A stretch of DNA of 64,000 nucleotides from Maea johnstoni (GCA_963942565.1 OZ012686.1:33305435-33369434), one strand, 5' to 3'; counted from the stretch's first letter, positions 14,030-26,530 are shown. The notes: a model not told the origin generated them from the letters alone. Numbers and translations are program-made.

Positions 14030-17000
14030 TTAGGATTTCTGTTGCAAAGGCGGCGCTGTTCCATGATGAGGCTGAAGTGCGGTATACCCAGGTGGGTTCA
14101 CCCCTCCACTATGGCTGAGGGTGGTGTATTCTGGGTTCTGTGGCACAGCTGTAGGTGGTGCTTGAGGCATGCTGTATGATCCCGGGTATTGCCCTCCGGC
14201 AGGGGCCACCCCGTACGGGGCAGGGGCCGCAACTGGTGGTGCTCCATATTGGACAGGGTATTGGGGTTGGGGTGCTCCATACTGCCCTGGTGGCATGTTA
14301 ACTGCTGCTGGTGCTGAAAAAAAAAGGTAATGAGCATCATTTGCAATCTAGAAATACATACATTTCTTCCACAATTTATTTTAGATGACAAACGTCAATT
14401 TCTATTAGTCCTATCAAGTTTTTCTTGACTTAAACTTGAAGTCTCGCTTGAAGTTTCCATCTATTGATAAAAACATTTCATGTCACATTCTAAAGTATGT
14501 GTACCTTCCTTATCTGACAATCATGAGCCTATATCATGACACATGATCATGAAACATGCATGTTTTACAAGCTTTTACTTCCTGTAGGATTACAGTTGTG
14601 TGCATGCCCCTTCCTACCTTGTGCTACATACGTTGTTTGACCAGTGTTGGTCGTGGTGGCCACAGCTTGCTGAGGACCATTTGGGGTCATTATGATGACC
14701 TGCTGACCATTCTGGACGTAGTGGACGGTGTTGGCAGTCTGGAAGAGGCAATGATATTTGGAGTCATTAAGAAGTAAAGAATGATTTCCTAAAGAATGTG
14801 TTACAACCTGGAAATGTACATTCCGAAGCATTTTCTGGAAAAATAATTGATAAATAAATGTTGACCAAGGCCCAATCAACAACTGTCCTTCAGTATGTTG
14901 TGTCTTTATGATTAACTTTAAACATAACTCATAAATGCAATAGGTCCAGACACCACTTGTCTGAAGGCACGCTAAGAGTTCTACTTGCTTATAGTATCAT
15001 GACCGCTGCATGCAAGACAGCCACAACCAATTATACCAGGAATTGTACAGAGAAATACTTACAGCAAGAGCATACAGCCCTGCAATAGACTGTTGTGAAC
15101 CAGATAGTCGCAACAAGTTCTACCCGAATTTGTGCATAGAAATACTTACCGGTATTTCACTTTGAGGTTTGCAGCATGACCATACGGCCCTGCAACAGAC
15201 TGCAGTATGCCAGACAGCTGCAACCAGTTCTACCAGGCTTTACACTGAGGAATACTTACTTCATTTTGAGGTTTGCAGCATGAGCATACAGTTCTGCAAC
15301 AGACCGCTGCATGCACGATAGCTACAACAAATTCTAGCAGGACAGCACACAACAAGATAGCGTTCAGAGCCAATCCTATATCCTAAAAACAACAACATTT
15401 CTTTTTAATTTTCAAATAGTTTTTTTTCCAACATGTCAATATTTAGAGGATTACAAGGTGGTGTATGTATGCAGCATAGTTTTTATATCAGTGAAACTCT
15501 TATCTTTATCTGACACTTACAGTGTAAAATATATATAAGATATTGTATATAAGATATACAGACGGTAGTGTAATGCACAAGTGTTAAACATAGATCTAAT
15601 TGACACCCAAGGTATACATAAGTGAACAAATAACATGTATTAAATCTGAGACTTCTCATAGAAATTGGAAAGAAAACTATATTCCTTTTTTTAAGAGATT
15701 TTTCTTCTCTTTAGTGTAATAATCATATTTGAAAAATAAATGCATTCCTGTAGGACATTTTTAGAGCTATTGGTTTAGAGAGACTACGGCCTACAAATAT
15801 ATATCATTTTTACCGATCGACATCTTGTATATTTCCCCGTCTGCATATCGTAACAATGACGGTTATTGTGTAGGATCAAATCTGTTATGACGAATCCAAG
15901 CATGATTGGGACGAAGATAGCCGCTGCAAGGATGGACATCACCATTGTTGTAATGATCTACAAAAAATGCATAGATAGTCGGATGACAGCAACTCTAAAC
16001 ACTTTACCTTAACCCTCATGCTGCTGGTGACTAATTTAGCCAATACAAAATGATGCAAAAACCTGAAAAATGACTGAAACCCCGCCACACGGGTACATAT
16101 CTGAGAGACCCAGCGAGAGCTATCCAATGAATACCAACATGACAGGGTTTAGATGGTTTTCAAAAATCTTTGCATCGTTGTGCTTTGGACGAAAGTAGCA
16201 TCAGCATTGGAAGGGAAAATCTGAAAGTGTGTGATGTAGGGATTAAATAAACAGAAAATGAAAACCTGCAACCAGGGTTCTGATTTTCTGGAGCTTGTGA
16301 GAAGCACCATAATAGGTAAAAAAGGGTGAAATGTGCAGACATGATCGAAACCCTATCATGAAGGTTGTTACTTTCCCTAAGGGAACCAACCATCATAGGT
16401 ATAAAATTGGGGTTATGACAACCCACATTATAGATACCAAAATATGGCTAAATCCAGAGCAGTGAAAACTCGTCACCATTGTTGTTATTTTCCCTACAAG
16501 AACCTCGCCTCATAGGTACAAATATCTAGGTTTAATAAATCAACATCGCAAATTAGAAATTTGAAATTAGCAAAACTTGACAAGTGCTCACTAGAACTGT
16601 CATGGGTATCCAGAAATGTCCAATCGATAAATTAAAAAGGGGTTCTATACGTTGACTTTAGGATTTGATTAAATATGATCAGGCTGCTGGCGGTGAAACC
16701 TGATTTTTGGTCTAGTTTGTCTGCTCCACTACCTGAATGATACTTAAGGTGGCTGTAGAGCTCTGAGAGACAAGTGGAAATCAAGCTTACTTCACCCTTA
16801 AACGCATCCAGACTTTTCCGATAATACAAATCCCTGATAATCATGCTGTTTACCATTAAAATCTCAAACTAAAAGCAGGAATGGTAGACTCACTGTGCAG
16901 TTGGACTTGGACTTGGATGACTGAATCCCAAAAGCTCCTGGAATGATGAACTAAGCAGAAAAAAGAAAAAAAGATAGAAGTTATAGTAATAGTTATATGC

Positions 17001-17293
17001 TTCACGCAAACTACTTACATGCAAAGTTTTTTTTTTTTTGGCGATAGAAACAATATTAGACTTGGATAATATTTATTATTTTTGCAGCCTAAAAACAATC
17101 TACAAGTGTCGACTAAAAGATAAAATTCCATGCTGTCACATGACTGGAAGTGATGTAATGCAATATCCAAACTGCCTTAGATATACATGTAATTTGAAAA
17201 CGATGCAAAATAGAGGAAAACTGTCAATATTTGACAAAGGGTGAGACTGTACATGGAAAAGTATTACAAATGTTAGTCGTCTGCGCACAAAAA

Positions 17294-17365
<72 letters not shown>

Positions 17366-17377
17366 AGTATATATATT

Positions 17378-17466
<89 letters not shown>

Positions 17467-20400
17467 TTTTTTAAATTTTAGTGCAATTAACCAATCTGTT
17501 GTGCACTTGGTTTTTATTCAAAAAACATATATATAAACATAAAAATGAATAGACAAAACAACACAAGAACATATACCATTATACAATCCCTTGGTATATT
17601 TTGTATATCCGTATTGTGGAAAAAATAAAACATTTGCATATTAATGTTTTCTTTTTTAAGATCTCACCATATTTCTCCAGATCGGGGCCCAAAAACCCCT
17701 AAAGAATTTCCGTTTGCCAGTTTATTCAGCATTAAATTTCCTATTCTAAATTGTGATTTAAGGATGGTTAAAACCTGAATCAGAGTAGGAGGTTTAGATT
17801 TTTCTCTGTTTTGAAAAATAGCGATCATGGTAGTCAGCAGGATTCTATTAACTATAGCGTCCAGTCTTTGACCACCCAAAATAATTTGTGAGTTCCTAAA
17901 GTATTCAAAACTGTACCCTTGTGAATTTAGCTAGTCAATAATTTCTTGCCAAACACCTGTTGTGAGGTCACATTCACAAAAAAGATATAAAATTGATTCG
18001 TTTTCACTGTTAAAAAACTACAGAGAGGTGATTCAAACATTTTGTATAAAAATAACTTTGAGTTAGGGGCCAATATCCGATGCAGTACCTTGTATTGGAA
18101 CATTTGCATCCATGTATCTTGGTTGCAAGTTTTTGGGAGCATAAATATCTTATTCCAAAAGAACTCATCGTCTGGCGTCAAAAGCTCATTTTTCCATTTA
18201 CATACAGCGGGGAGAACTTTTGTTTTTTTCAACACAAATTGTTTTTTGACCAACCGATTACATTTATTGTCCCCTAATATGGTTAATATGTGCTTTTGAC
18301 ACCAGGGACCCATTACATCTTCATCAAACTCATTAGCTAAAATTATTAGCTCTTGTGGAATTGCTCTGATTAAACGTATGTAGTCAATAAAATTGATATT
18401 AACTTCAAACTCTTCAGACAACATGGCTCTGATTTTCAATTCCCCATCTTTCCCCAACATATCCCCAAACCACCAGATCCCTCTATCATCCCACTTCTTG
18501 ATGAATGGTAGGTTTATCACTGGTAGAACCATATAGGTAAGTGTCTCGGGTTGACCCAATCGTCGTCAACATGTATCTGTTCAAATTGTTGCAAAGCAAA
18601 TACCACGGAGGCCCAGAACGGGTTTCTGACATTGTTTAAAATTCTTTTCAAATAGTTCTTTCCATATCTACAAACTTTGTCAATACCATATGATTCTGGG
18701 ATGATTTTCCAGACATCGTTGCAGTTAAGCATACTTACATGCAAAGTTAGTAAACATTTTAATGTCTATTCTTTCCTAGTTTAAAAAAATCTCATTTGAT
18801 GAGGGACTCCCTTATATACTGCCCTGGCTTACATCTGTGAAACACACAGAAATCCTTTGGTTTCAGAGGAGATTAAAAATTAATTAAAAATTTCAAGGAA
18901 TTCTAAACTCCCATTTGCAAGTGCAAGCATTCTAAATCAAAAGTTTGAAATTTACTAATGTTTACCTGCTAATATCAAAATCAAACCCACCACATGCTTA
19001 AATATAGATGTGCGTATAACAACCAGAAGCATGTTTAATTCCAATCTCTACAATTGGCAGCAAGTTAAGGTTTTATATCCAAATTAGCTACCAGCAGCAA
19101 AAGGGTTAACCTTACTGCAGCCAACCACACAGCTAGGGCTGCTCAACCCATTAAATCAACACTGGGAACACACATCGATCGATGATCTAACAAGCCAAGA
19201 TGACAGAATAGTATTTATAGTAGTTGAACAGCTAAACACTGAAGCCGCAGGCCTAGGCGTTTAGATGGCCCATTCAACACCCAAAGCTCTGTATTTCCTA
19301 CCAGAGTAGTCTGGTATAGGCTATATCCCTATAGTAGAGTCAGTCAGCTGCAGTGCTGTGGTGCTAAGTTGATGACAGGAAATGGGTCATGTGACTACAA
19401 AATGGATGCCCCTAAGGATTTGGCCAGGAAGCCCTGATTTCACGGAAAATTGCAATTTCCTCTTCAACAGGTACTTGGAATGGATTTGTGAGTGGGGCAA
19501 TTGTCATATACCATATAGCACTACACTTTTAGCCCAAGTTATCCCAATGGTGCATTTGCCCTTTTAAGGTTATGGATTAAAATATCAAAATAAACTAGAA
19601 AAACAGTATTTGCCCACAAATACAAATGCCTCCCCCGCTGGGGGGAATGAAAAGTTAGCAAGCAGGTCCGCAAAACAGCCACATGCAGCCCTGACCCTTG
19701 CCTCGATTTTTTGGCTGTGACTACTGACAAATGTATTTTTCTGTCTTCAATTTTTCATTATATTACAGGGGCACTAGGTGGCCTGAGTAACTATATTAGT
19801 TCACATCTATCTCACCAGGTGAAGGGAGGACTCAGTGTGAGTATGCGCTCTAAAGATAGGATGACCAGGTGGTGCCATCTATCTACCATTACTGTTACTA
19901 CACCATACTGATTGAACAACAGCAAAACCTTCTCAATTCATGCAATCGCCATAAAAAAGTGTTACTGAAAATTTGAAAAGATTTGATTGAACAATTTTTG
20001 AGATACCAGTATCTTGCAGACAAGATAGTCTGGCCCAGAATAGGAAATTTGGACCGAAAATATCCCAATATGACCATAAAATTATATTCAAGGTTAGCAA
20101 AATCTAATCAATTCATGTAGGTGCCACAAGATGGGAACTCTGAAAATTTGAAAAGATTTCATTGAACGGTTTTTGAGCTATCTTGCAGACAAGTCCGGAT
20201 ACTGACACCGATGCGTACGGGAACTGTTCCAAAAACAATATGTCTCCCCTGATAGGGGGAGACATACTCAAGAGATCAACAATAGAAAAACTAGCAGGTA
20301 TATATAATATGAACCCCCACGCTCAGTACATGTAATTTCTATTCATGATAGTCACATTTAAAAGGCACCAAATGATCATTAATTGTTGAGAAATCAAGAA

Positions 20401-20897
20401 ACCTTTTTCTGATTCTCATAATGGCGATTTTTCTATGTGCGTCAGTACATCACATATTCAATAAAAAAGACGTGTTTAACTCCTTCCTTGGCCAGTACCC
20501 ACACGACTAGGGTTGGGCCTGAGTGCAGAAAGGTTGAACCCTAACACTCGGCTTTGGCTCAGGGCGGTTTTGACCTTTTTGAGTTTGACCAAGATGAAGA
20601 TTAGACAACCCATCATGGTTAACTGTAATGTATTCTTAAAACACACGCAAGGTTGTGTAGATCCAACTGTATGATACCCACCATTGCTCCACACCATATT
20701 GGGCTCCCAATATAACTTGCACTGAATTTATTCGTTGATGGTGTGAATATAACTGCTATTCCAAACACTATAGACAGAATTCCACAAGTAAGCTGTGTGA
20801 TTCCCAGAGCCTTGGCAGTTTTACTTGCAAATCCTGGCCGGGTCCTCATCTGGTCCCGCACTTGTCCTGGAGTCATCGCTTGACCTACAGTAGCCAT
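14030..20897 (-). CDS. Gene A: MS4A/CD20-like four-pass membrane protein, six coding exons
   Basis: Exons on the minus strand, 5' to 3': 20682-20897, 16894-16950, 15814-15957, 15260-15382, 14618-14738, 14030-14313. They join in frame to 314 aa with GT donors and AG acceptors throughout. Exon 1 gives a ~30-residue cytosolic N-terminus and TM1 (starts [11 protein letters not shown]). TM2 spans the exon 1/2 junction (IWCGAM then FIIPGAFG, a typical CD20-family TM2). Exon 3 encodes TM3 and an extracellular loop with two Cys ([13 protein letters not shown]). Exon 4 encodes TM4 followed by CCRTVCSCC, a likely palmitoylated patch. Exons 5-6 encode a Q/P/Y/G-rich tail with NPEY and PPGY. In this family both ends are cytosolic, and members act in receptor signalling or membrane trafficking; the ligand here is unknown. 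An acceptor AG abuts the ATG, so an untranslated first exon is expected upstream. Introns 2 and 1 carry a LINE and a long AT-rich stretch. Confidence 0.85.
15055..15259 (-). repeat. Exon 4 array in gene A: 104-bp exon-end/donor units
   Basis: Two degraded copies of the exon 4 end lie downstream of the real exon 4 (15260-15382). The nearer copy ends at 15156, exactly 104 bp from the exon end, and has a donor-like GTAAGTATT preceded by ACCG. The farther copy near 15055 is weaker. The same array is larger in B and C. Confidence 0.8.
17029..18731 (-). mobile_element. 5'-truncated L1/Tx1-like LINE in intron 1 of gene A
   Basis: Flanked by a perfect 17-bp direct repeat TACTTACATGCAAAGTT at 17012-17028 and 18732-18748. 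A T-run at 17027-17039 is its poly(A) tail, so the element is on the minus strand. It codes only for the far C-terminal region of the LINE protein: 17927-18559 carries [17 protein letters not shown] and SPLCSFLT, and 18517-18744 is a preceding piece in another frame. A (TA)n tract (17297-17460) is in its 3' region. Gene C intron 1 retains the empty site near 58757-58778. It inserted in the same orientation as gene A. Confidence 0.9.
17297..17460. repeat. (TA)n microsatellite inside LINE 3' region
   Basis: Long alternating TA with interruptions. It lies between the LINE poly(A) tail and its coding remnant, so it either arrived with the element or grew there. Confidence 0.95.
18749..20681 (-). 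other. Intron 1 of gene A, distal part
   Basis: Intronic. Segments near 19720-19910 and 20230-20340 contain repeat-like sequence (for example GGGGGAGACATACTC and nearby inverted matches), but I cannot delimit an element. Near exon 1 it matches intron 1 of B and C. Confidence 0.5.
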
Positions 20898-21215
20898 CTA
20901 CAAATCATCAGGAACAGTGGTCAGTGATCAAAATATTGCTAATTGTATATATTAATGAACATCTAAAGCAAAAGTGGCATAAACTTTCATCCCTGGAGAA
21001 TTCCTATATGAGTGTTATAGAGCATGGAACTGTGCTTCAGTGTAGTATAGGGTCACGAATCTCCCCCAGCCAGTGCAGATATCTCTACATGAAATTGTAT
21101 TCGTTTTATTAATCAGCAGAATAAGTTGGTGCAAAAGCATCTAAAGTGGTCATAAATGTAATAAACGCTGTCTTGCAAAACATGTGTACCAGTTAGACCA
21201 CTATCAAAATAGTAT
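20898..21215 (-). other. Upstream of gene A coding start; probable leader intron
   Basis: The ATG at 20897 is immediately preceded by ...GATTTGTAG, a 3' splice site. So 20898 onward should be intron separating an untranslated exon from the coding exon. The sequence matches the region upstream of gene B, which there is split by insertions. No promoter was recognised. Confidence 0.55.
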
Positions 21216-21569
21216 ACTAAAGACACCACCCTATTTATAAAAAAGGAAGGGCGTTGACATCCTGGTTCATGCCCGTACGTAGAGACAGAGTGAAGCTAAG
21301 AGAGGGACTTGAACATCAGATAGAAGGGTTTTGAATTCTCAAACAGTTGTAACACTTATAGCTTACGTATTTGGAGGGAAGGGCATCACGTTTTGCTTTT
21401 TTTTTAAATACTCTTAGCTATAAATATGCCATATTCCGAGTAATTCCATTAGTGTTTGATACCAAAAATGCGTATTCGAAACGACCCTGTTCTGCTAAAA
21501 ATCAACGGACAAAATACATTTACCGATAGGTCATAGGGAAACTACGAGGAATTGTTCATTAACTGTGAT

Positions 21570-22210
21570 TTCCAACAGAGTTGTTTCTATAACTGTAATC
21601 ACCTTTTATCATTACAACCTTCTGTTTTATGTATGCGTATAATTGCTATTCATTGTATTTGTTGGTGAAAATAACTTAGCTTGCATCTTGTCTTCTTAAC
21701 ATTAACTCTGATTCTATAACTGTAATCACCTTTGCTCTTTACAACCAACCGTCTGTTTTATGTACGCGTATAATTTCTATTCATTGTATTTGTTGGTGAA
21801 ATAACTTAGCCTGCAACCTGTCTTCCTTAACATTAACTCTGATTCTATAGCTGTAATCAACTTTTCTCTTTGCAACCAACCGTCTGCTTTATGTACGCGT
21901 ATTATTGCTATTCATTGTACAGTGGAACCTGTCAAATTGAACACCTGTGTACATTGAACACTTACGTACATTAATCGATTTTTCATGTCCCGACACACTC
22001 ACATTGAAAATCAATGGGAGGCTACCTGGATACATTGAACACCTGCCTACCTTGAACATTGAACACCAAATTTGTTCCCGCAGGCCATATTTAACCTGTC
22101 TACTTTGAACATTCTGCACTGATTTGAAACTTTTCACTTTCATTTCCCGTGAGCTCAGTGTTCAATGTGGACAGGTTCCACTGTATTTGTTTGGTGAAAA
22201 TAACTTAGCC
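21570..22210. repeat. ~130-bp tandem repeat, three to four units
   Basis: Units share TCTATAACTGTAATCACC, ACAACCAACCGTCTG, TTATGTACGCGTATAAT and TTCATTGTATTTGTTGGTG at 127-131 bp spacing (for example CATTGTA at 21651, 21782 and 21913). The last unit is split by a MITE. The unit is non-coding. Confidence 0.85.
21920..22183. mobile_element. pogo/Tigger-like MITE with TA target
   Basis: 264 bp with perfect 14-bp inverted ends CAGTGGAACCTGTC, flanked by TA. The interior has repeated ACATTGAACACCTG-type words and no protein. It interrupts a tandem-repeat unit whose neighbours show the intact site ATTGTATTTG. Confidence 0.85.
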
Positions 22211-23880
22211 TTAACTTAGCCTACGCCACGCGGGCCTTCGGCCGGCTCACTGCGCGAGCTATTAATTCTATCTACTAGTATATGAAAATTCCACTTTAAT
22301 TCCCAGGGAATTTCTTCCCGGTTCCGGCTTAATTCTGTATTGTCGCGATATCAGCTAAGCTGTAGAATAAGCGACCGTCGTAAAAAATAATTACTTCCTT
22401 CCTCCCCGAAAGTGACATGATCTTACATATCTCTTTTGTTGAAAGGTGTGACTTTGCGAATCCAGTTAGCATATCTATATAAGGCACGCAGATAGCAGAG
22501 GAGCTTAGAATTAATACTGGTATGGTTTAATTGCTGCAGATAATACTACACGTTGCTGTTTATAACATCGTTGTACATCACTGAGTGCGAATATTCAATA
22601 AAGGAGTAAGCCGTGCATGGCAAATTTGTGCAGAATTGTTGCATATAGGACGACTGGTGACCTAAATGCCCAGCCAAGGAAATACGACGCTGTTTATAAT
22701 TTGTATGTGCTGGTAAACTAACCAGCCCCACGGAATAGGGAAATGCGTCAAGTGTGTTTTAAGAACATTTCTATAAAAAATAAATATTAGATCATCATAT
22801 ACTACCAGATAGTGGTATCTTTAAGAGCATATGGGCACTCGGTTGTTTTGTGCGTTTAAGAGAGACCGGAAAAGCAGTTAGTTCCCTCCGCCCTTCTACG
22901 GAATATTTATATTTACCTAGGTCAGGTTCTCAAAATCACGTGAATATCGAAAGTGGGTCATATAAGGACGAGACGTTTTAATACCTTCCCGGACCAAGCG
23001 ATACGGGAGAAGTCATGATTTAGACATGAACATGTTCACACACCAAGCAAATATATATACTGTTATAACTTAGTATTTCAAAGTTGACTTGCCGAGAAAA
23101 CATCTACTTCTTCTAGACTATGGCACATCTAGGGCGCAGTACGTTTAGAAATGAATTTGAATAGTCAAAACATTCAAATTTAATCGCCTATCCAGCTATG
23201 GGTATTCCCACACGAGACGACGAGTTAGAAACTACCCCATGTGTATGTTAAATGTACATCCCGGCCCCTTATAAGAAAACCAGGTATGGCGACGACTGTT
23301 GAAATATCACGCACAGTAACGAACCGGGGTTTACGTGGAATTAGCACCCACAGAAGAAACTCTCAACACTGCACTAACACATCAATCGTTACCTCGAAAA
23401 CTGACTTATTTTTAAAACAGTTTACCATCTAATTACGAAATGATAGTCTAACCTTTTCGTATGTGTGTATGTCACGGACTTCCTGGTCGATGTTTAGCTA
23501 CAGCCAATAGAAATACAGGGTGAACCACTAGTTCAAACATGCGCAACACAGAACACCCACAATAAGATATCGTTGCATTTATAGTAAGGTTCAATATTAT
23601 TGAGCTAGGTGAACCACGATTTGTGTGAATTTATGATGAGGTAAACACACTTCCCGCGAAATTTGACTGAAGGAAAGTTTATGTATGAAAGGGAGGGTTC
23701 AGAAACCGTTAACAGGGGGTTCAAGGAGGGATAAGATATCTTCATATTGTAGAAACTGCGACATATTCTCTGCTTACATAGTTTAAAACGCTGTGGAATT
23801 TTTTTTTGTATTGAAGAAAATTATCAATATTTAAATCATCAAGTGCCATGAACGCGTGTGTGTTCAAGAAGAAAAACGCT
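22211..23880. other. Spacer between blocks A and B, no gene seen
   Basis: Contains a GC-richer patch near 22225-22260 and a plus-strand TATA-like CTATATAAGG near 22473, but no open frame or splice-bounded exon that I recognise follows it. No function assigned. Confidence 0.45.
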
Positions 23881-24080
23881 TTATTGACGCCTCGGTGGCA
23901 ACATGGTAAAGATATACAACGTGGTGGCAACACCGTCGATACCACTAAAAACTCCATGGCAAACATTGGCAAACGGGTGCAATGTATTGGCGTCAATTGG
24001 CGACGCAGTTACAACACGATGGCAATGTGGCAATGTAGTTTCAAAGATTGTACATGTAATTTGTGTTTTTTTCAAAGATT
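23881..24080. mobile_element. Fragment of a TTGCC-rich repeat family
   Basis: Shares GGCGACGCAGTTACAACAC and repeated TGGCAA/GGCAAC words with 24545-24985 and, in reverse orientation, 26200-26530. Probably a non-autonomous DNA element. It has lost one end. Confidence 0.55.
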
Positions 24081-24409
24081 TTTTCAATAAACTATGAAAT
24101 AATATATGTCTTTATGTATCACTTTTCAACAGAGTAGGGCTAAATGCATAAGAAAAAATGAAATATTATTTTGACTCATCTGCCCTACTCACTTAGCAAA
24201 TCACATACCTTTGCCAGAAATAATTCACCTTCAGTTACAGAAAATAAGATGACTTCCAGTGCATAAGTAATATATTCTTCTAAACTTGCATAATGCATCG
24301 CGCTAGAATGAATTTTATGGGTCTAAAGTTTGAGGAAGTTCATAATTTTGGTCAACCACTTGTTTTAATTTGAAAGGGAAACAATCTTGGTCTATCTCTC
24401 AGTTGCAAG

Positions 24410-24530
24410 TAGACCCGGTTTGTGTCTCTATCCAGGCCAGCTGTTCTTAATACTGACGTCTATATGGTAAGGCCATATAGACGTCAGTATTAAGAACAGC
24501 TGGCCTGGATAGAGACACAAACTGGGTCTA
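24410..24530. mobile_element. 121-bp near-perfect palindromic MITE
   Basis: Two ~58-nt arms (TAGACCCGGTTTGTGTCTC... and its complement) meet at a short centre, TAAGG. It is flanked by the direct repeat AGTTGCAAG (24401-24409 and 24531-24539). The opposite arm of the host foldback element lacks it, which shows the insertion point. Confidence 0.85.
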
Positions 24531-24544
24531 AGTTGCAAGTCGAT

Positions 24545-24985
24545 CTGCCCCATTCACACGAGCCGAAATTGTGCTGGTAACGTGCTGGCAACCGATGGTT
24601 GCGGGGGAATTGCCACCACATTGCCCTAATCGTCAATGATCGCCAGTACGTTGCCAGTACTTGGTAGTTCATTGCCTTCCATCGTCAATGGACCATTGAA
24701 TGGTTGCCAAACCAGGAAGACGCTTGGCGACTTTTTGAAACTGTTTAGAAAATTCGCCAAATCATCAAGCGTTGCCGTGGTCGCCAGCATCGTGAATGAG
24801 TTGCCAGTGAGTCTCCAACCGTTGTGAGAGTGTTGCAAGAGGCCGCCAATACGTACATCTCCACAAGGCTGTCAATGATTTACGTTCGCAACCTGGTAGC
24901 AACGTAATGGCGACCTTAGGCAACTCAGTCACAACAGTTGCCATTTTGGTGGAGACCATTGGAGGTGTTTGTGACATAAATTGCA
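24545..24985. mobile_element. TTGCC-rich repeat family, fuller copy
   Basis: Starts CATTCACACGAGCCGAAATT and runs through CGCCAGCATCGTGAATGAGT to AACTCAGTCACAACAGTTGC. It is matched in reverse by 26200-26530. Located in the centre of the foldback element. Confidence 0.65.
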
Positions 24986-25482
24986 TTATTTTTGAAAGAT
25001 CCGTGAAAAAAACGAAATTGATGTCCCCATGAATTAAATTGTTCTTTACTCATGCAAAGTTTTAGGAAAATTAAACAGATTTCTAAGTATCGTAAGACCT
25101 TAAGTCAAAAGTGTTTTTCTCAAAATATATACAACACTTTCAAAAGCTAATATCGACTCGCAACAGAGAGATAGACCAAGAATGTTTCCCTTTTAGATTA
25201 AAACAAATGATTGAGCAAAATTATGAACTTCCTCAAACTTAGACCCATAGAATTCATTCTAGAACTATACAATATGCAAATTTACAAGAATATTACTTAT
25301 GCATTGGAAGTCATCCTATTTTCTGTAACTGAAGGTGCATTATTTCTGGCAAAGGTATGTGATTTGCTAAGTGAGAAGGGCAGACGAGTCAAAATAAAAT
25401 TACATTTTTTCCTTATGCATTTAACCATACTTTGTTAAAAAGAAATACATAAAAACATATATTGTTGCATAGTTTATTGATA

Positions 25483-26199
25483 AAATATCGAAAAGGAATT
25501 ACAAATAGGGGAAACCCATAATGAAACAATCCTTTTCTACACGCCTCAAAAATAAAGCGGCATATAAGTAAAAGCACAGTGGTGAAGCAGCAGGATCCTT
25601 TAATGAGTTGACTCTGATATACCTTCATATAGGAAGGGCATTAATTTCCCCAAGAGCTGTTAGGGTTTACATCATCATTAAAGAGACCTTGCTTTAGGAG
25701 ATAGGTTGGTTAGTCGATACAGTACTGACTTGCCAGAAGGAAAGGGGAGTCACACATTATTTAAGAAATGATTTACATTTTAGAGTTGAAAATTGACAGC
25801 GGATGAATGGTTGGAAGATAACTCCAACCTGTCAACATACACACAATTTCCTCTATTTATTTTTTAATGGCTAGGTTAGTAAGGTGGGTCCCTACTAAGT
25901 ACCTCATTGCCTCATCCACCATATATTAGCACTTTTGTCAAGGTGAACCTGCTTCAATCACATAATCGTTGTATTTGTGAGATAACTTTGATGAAATACT
26001 AGTCATGAAATGCTTTAATAATGCCAAGCTTAAACTGGAGATGTGCAACATCTTGGGAAAAAAGTTCATCCATCCAATCTATCCACATATTTAGATGCAC
26101 ATTGCTGTGCGTCTAAAACATGAAGTTCCATCATCTTGATGCGTCTTGATGCATGGTAGGATTTCAGGTATTTCGTCCCTTATATAATCCTTGAAGTCA
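25483..26199. other. Spacer, no gene seen
   Basis: AT-rich DNA without recognisable coding sequence or clear repeats. Confidence 0.5.
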
Positions 26200-26530
26200 T
26201 GTGACATGTGGTTACATCTCCACATTGCCATTGTGTTGTAACTGCGTCTCCACTAGACGTGAATATATTGCGACCGTTTGTCACTGCTTTGCCACAACAG
26301 TTGGAGACTCATTTGCCACTCATTCACGATGCTGGCGGCCACCAACGCTTGGCAACTTTTTTAAACAGTTTGAAAAAGTTGCCAAGCGTTGGAAACTATT
26401 GACGATGATGGCAACGTACTGGCATCGTACTGGCGACGGAAGGCAATGTAATGGCAACCCCCCGCAAACATCGGTTGCCTCCACGTTGCCAATGTCGCCA
26501 GAATAATTTCGGCTAGCGTGAATGTGGCCT
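26200..26530. mobile_element. TTGCC-rich repeat family, inverted copy
   Basis: Its reverse complement begins CATTCACGCTAGCCGAAATT and follows the copy at 24545 through the GCCAGCATCGTGAATGAGT core to ACGCAGTTACAACACAATGG. It has no protein. Confidence 0.65.

Larger units (their letters stand above)
24086..25482. mobile_element. Large foldback element with ~330-bp inverted arms
   Basis: The left arm (24086-24409, continuing at 24531-24550) is the inverted counterpart of 25148-25482. It includes CAATAAACTATG at the outer ends, TTTGCCAGAAATAATTCACC and AAACAATCTTGGTCTATC near the inner ends. The centre holds a TTGCC-family repeat. No transposase frame is present. Confidence 0.8.

Noticed and set aside
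13882-14064. 60-codon acidic frame past the stop of gene A (VSEDEFEFLLNLLLENYE)
   Set aside because: The matching 3' sequence in C is frame-broken and interrupted by a MITE, and B diverges after RFVLEDH. Best read as conserved 3' UTR.
18042-18299. Plus-strand frames within the truncated LINE
   Set aside because: Antisense to the LINE C-terminal coding remnant.
22465-22500. Plus-strand promoter (CTATATAAGG)
   Set aside because: No transcript-like or coding sequence follows, and a TATA-like word is expected often in AT-rich DNA.
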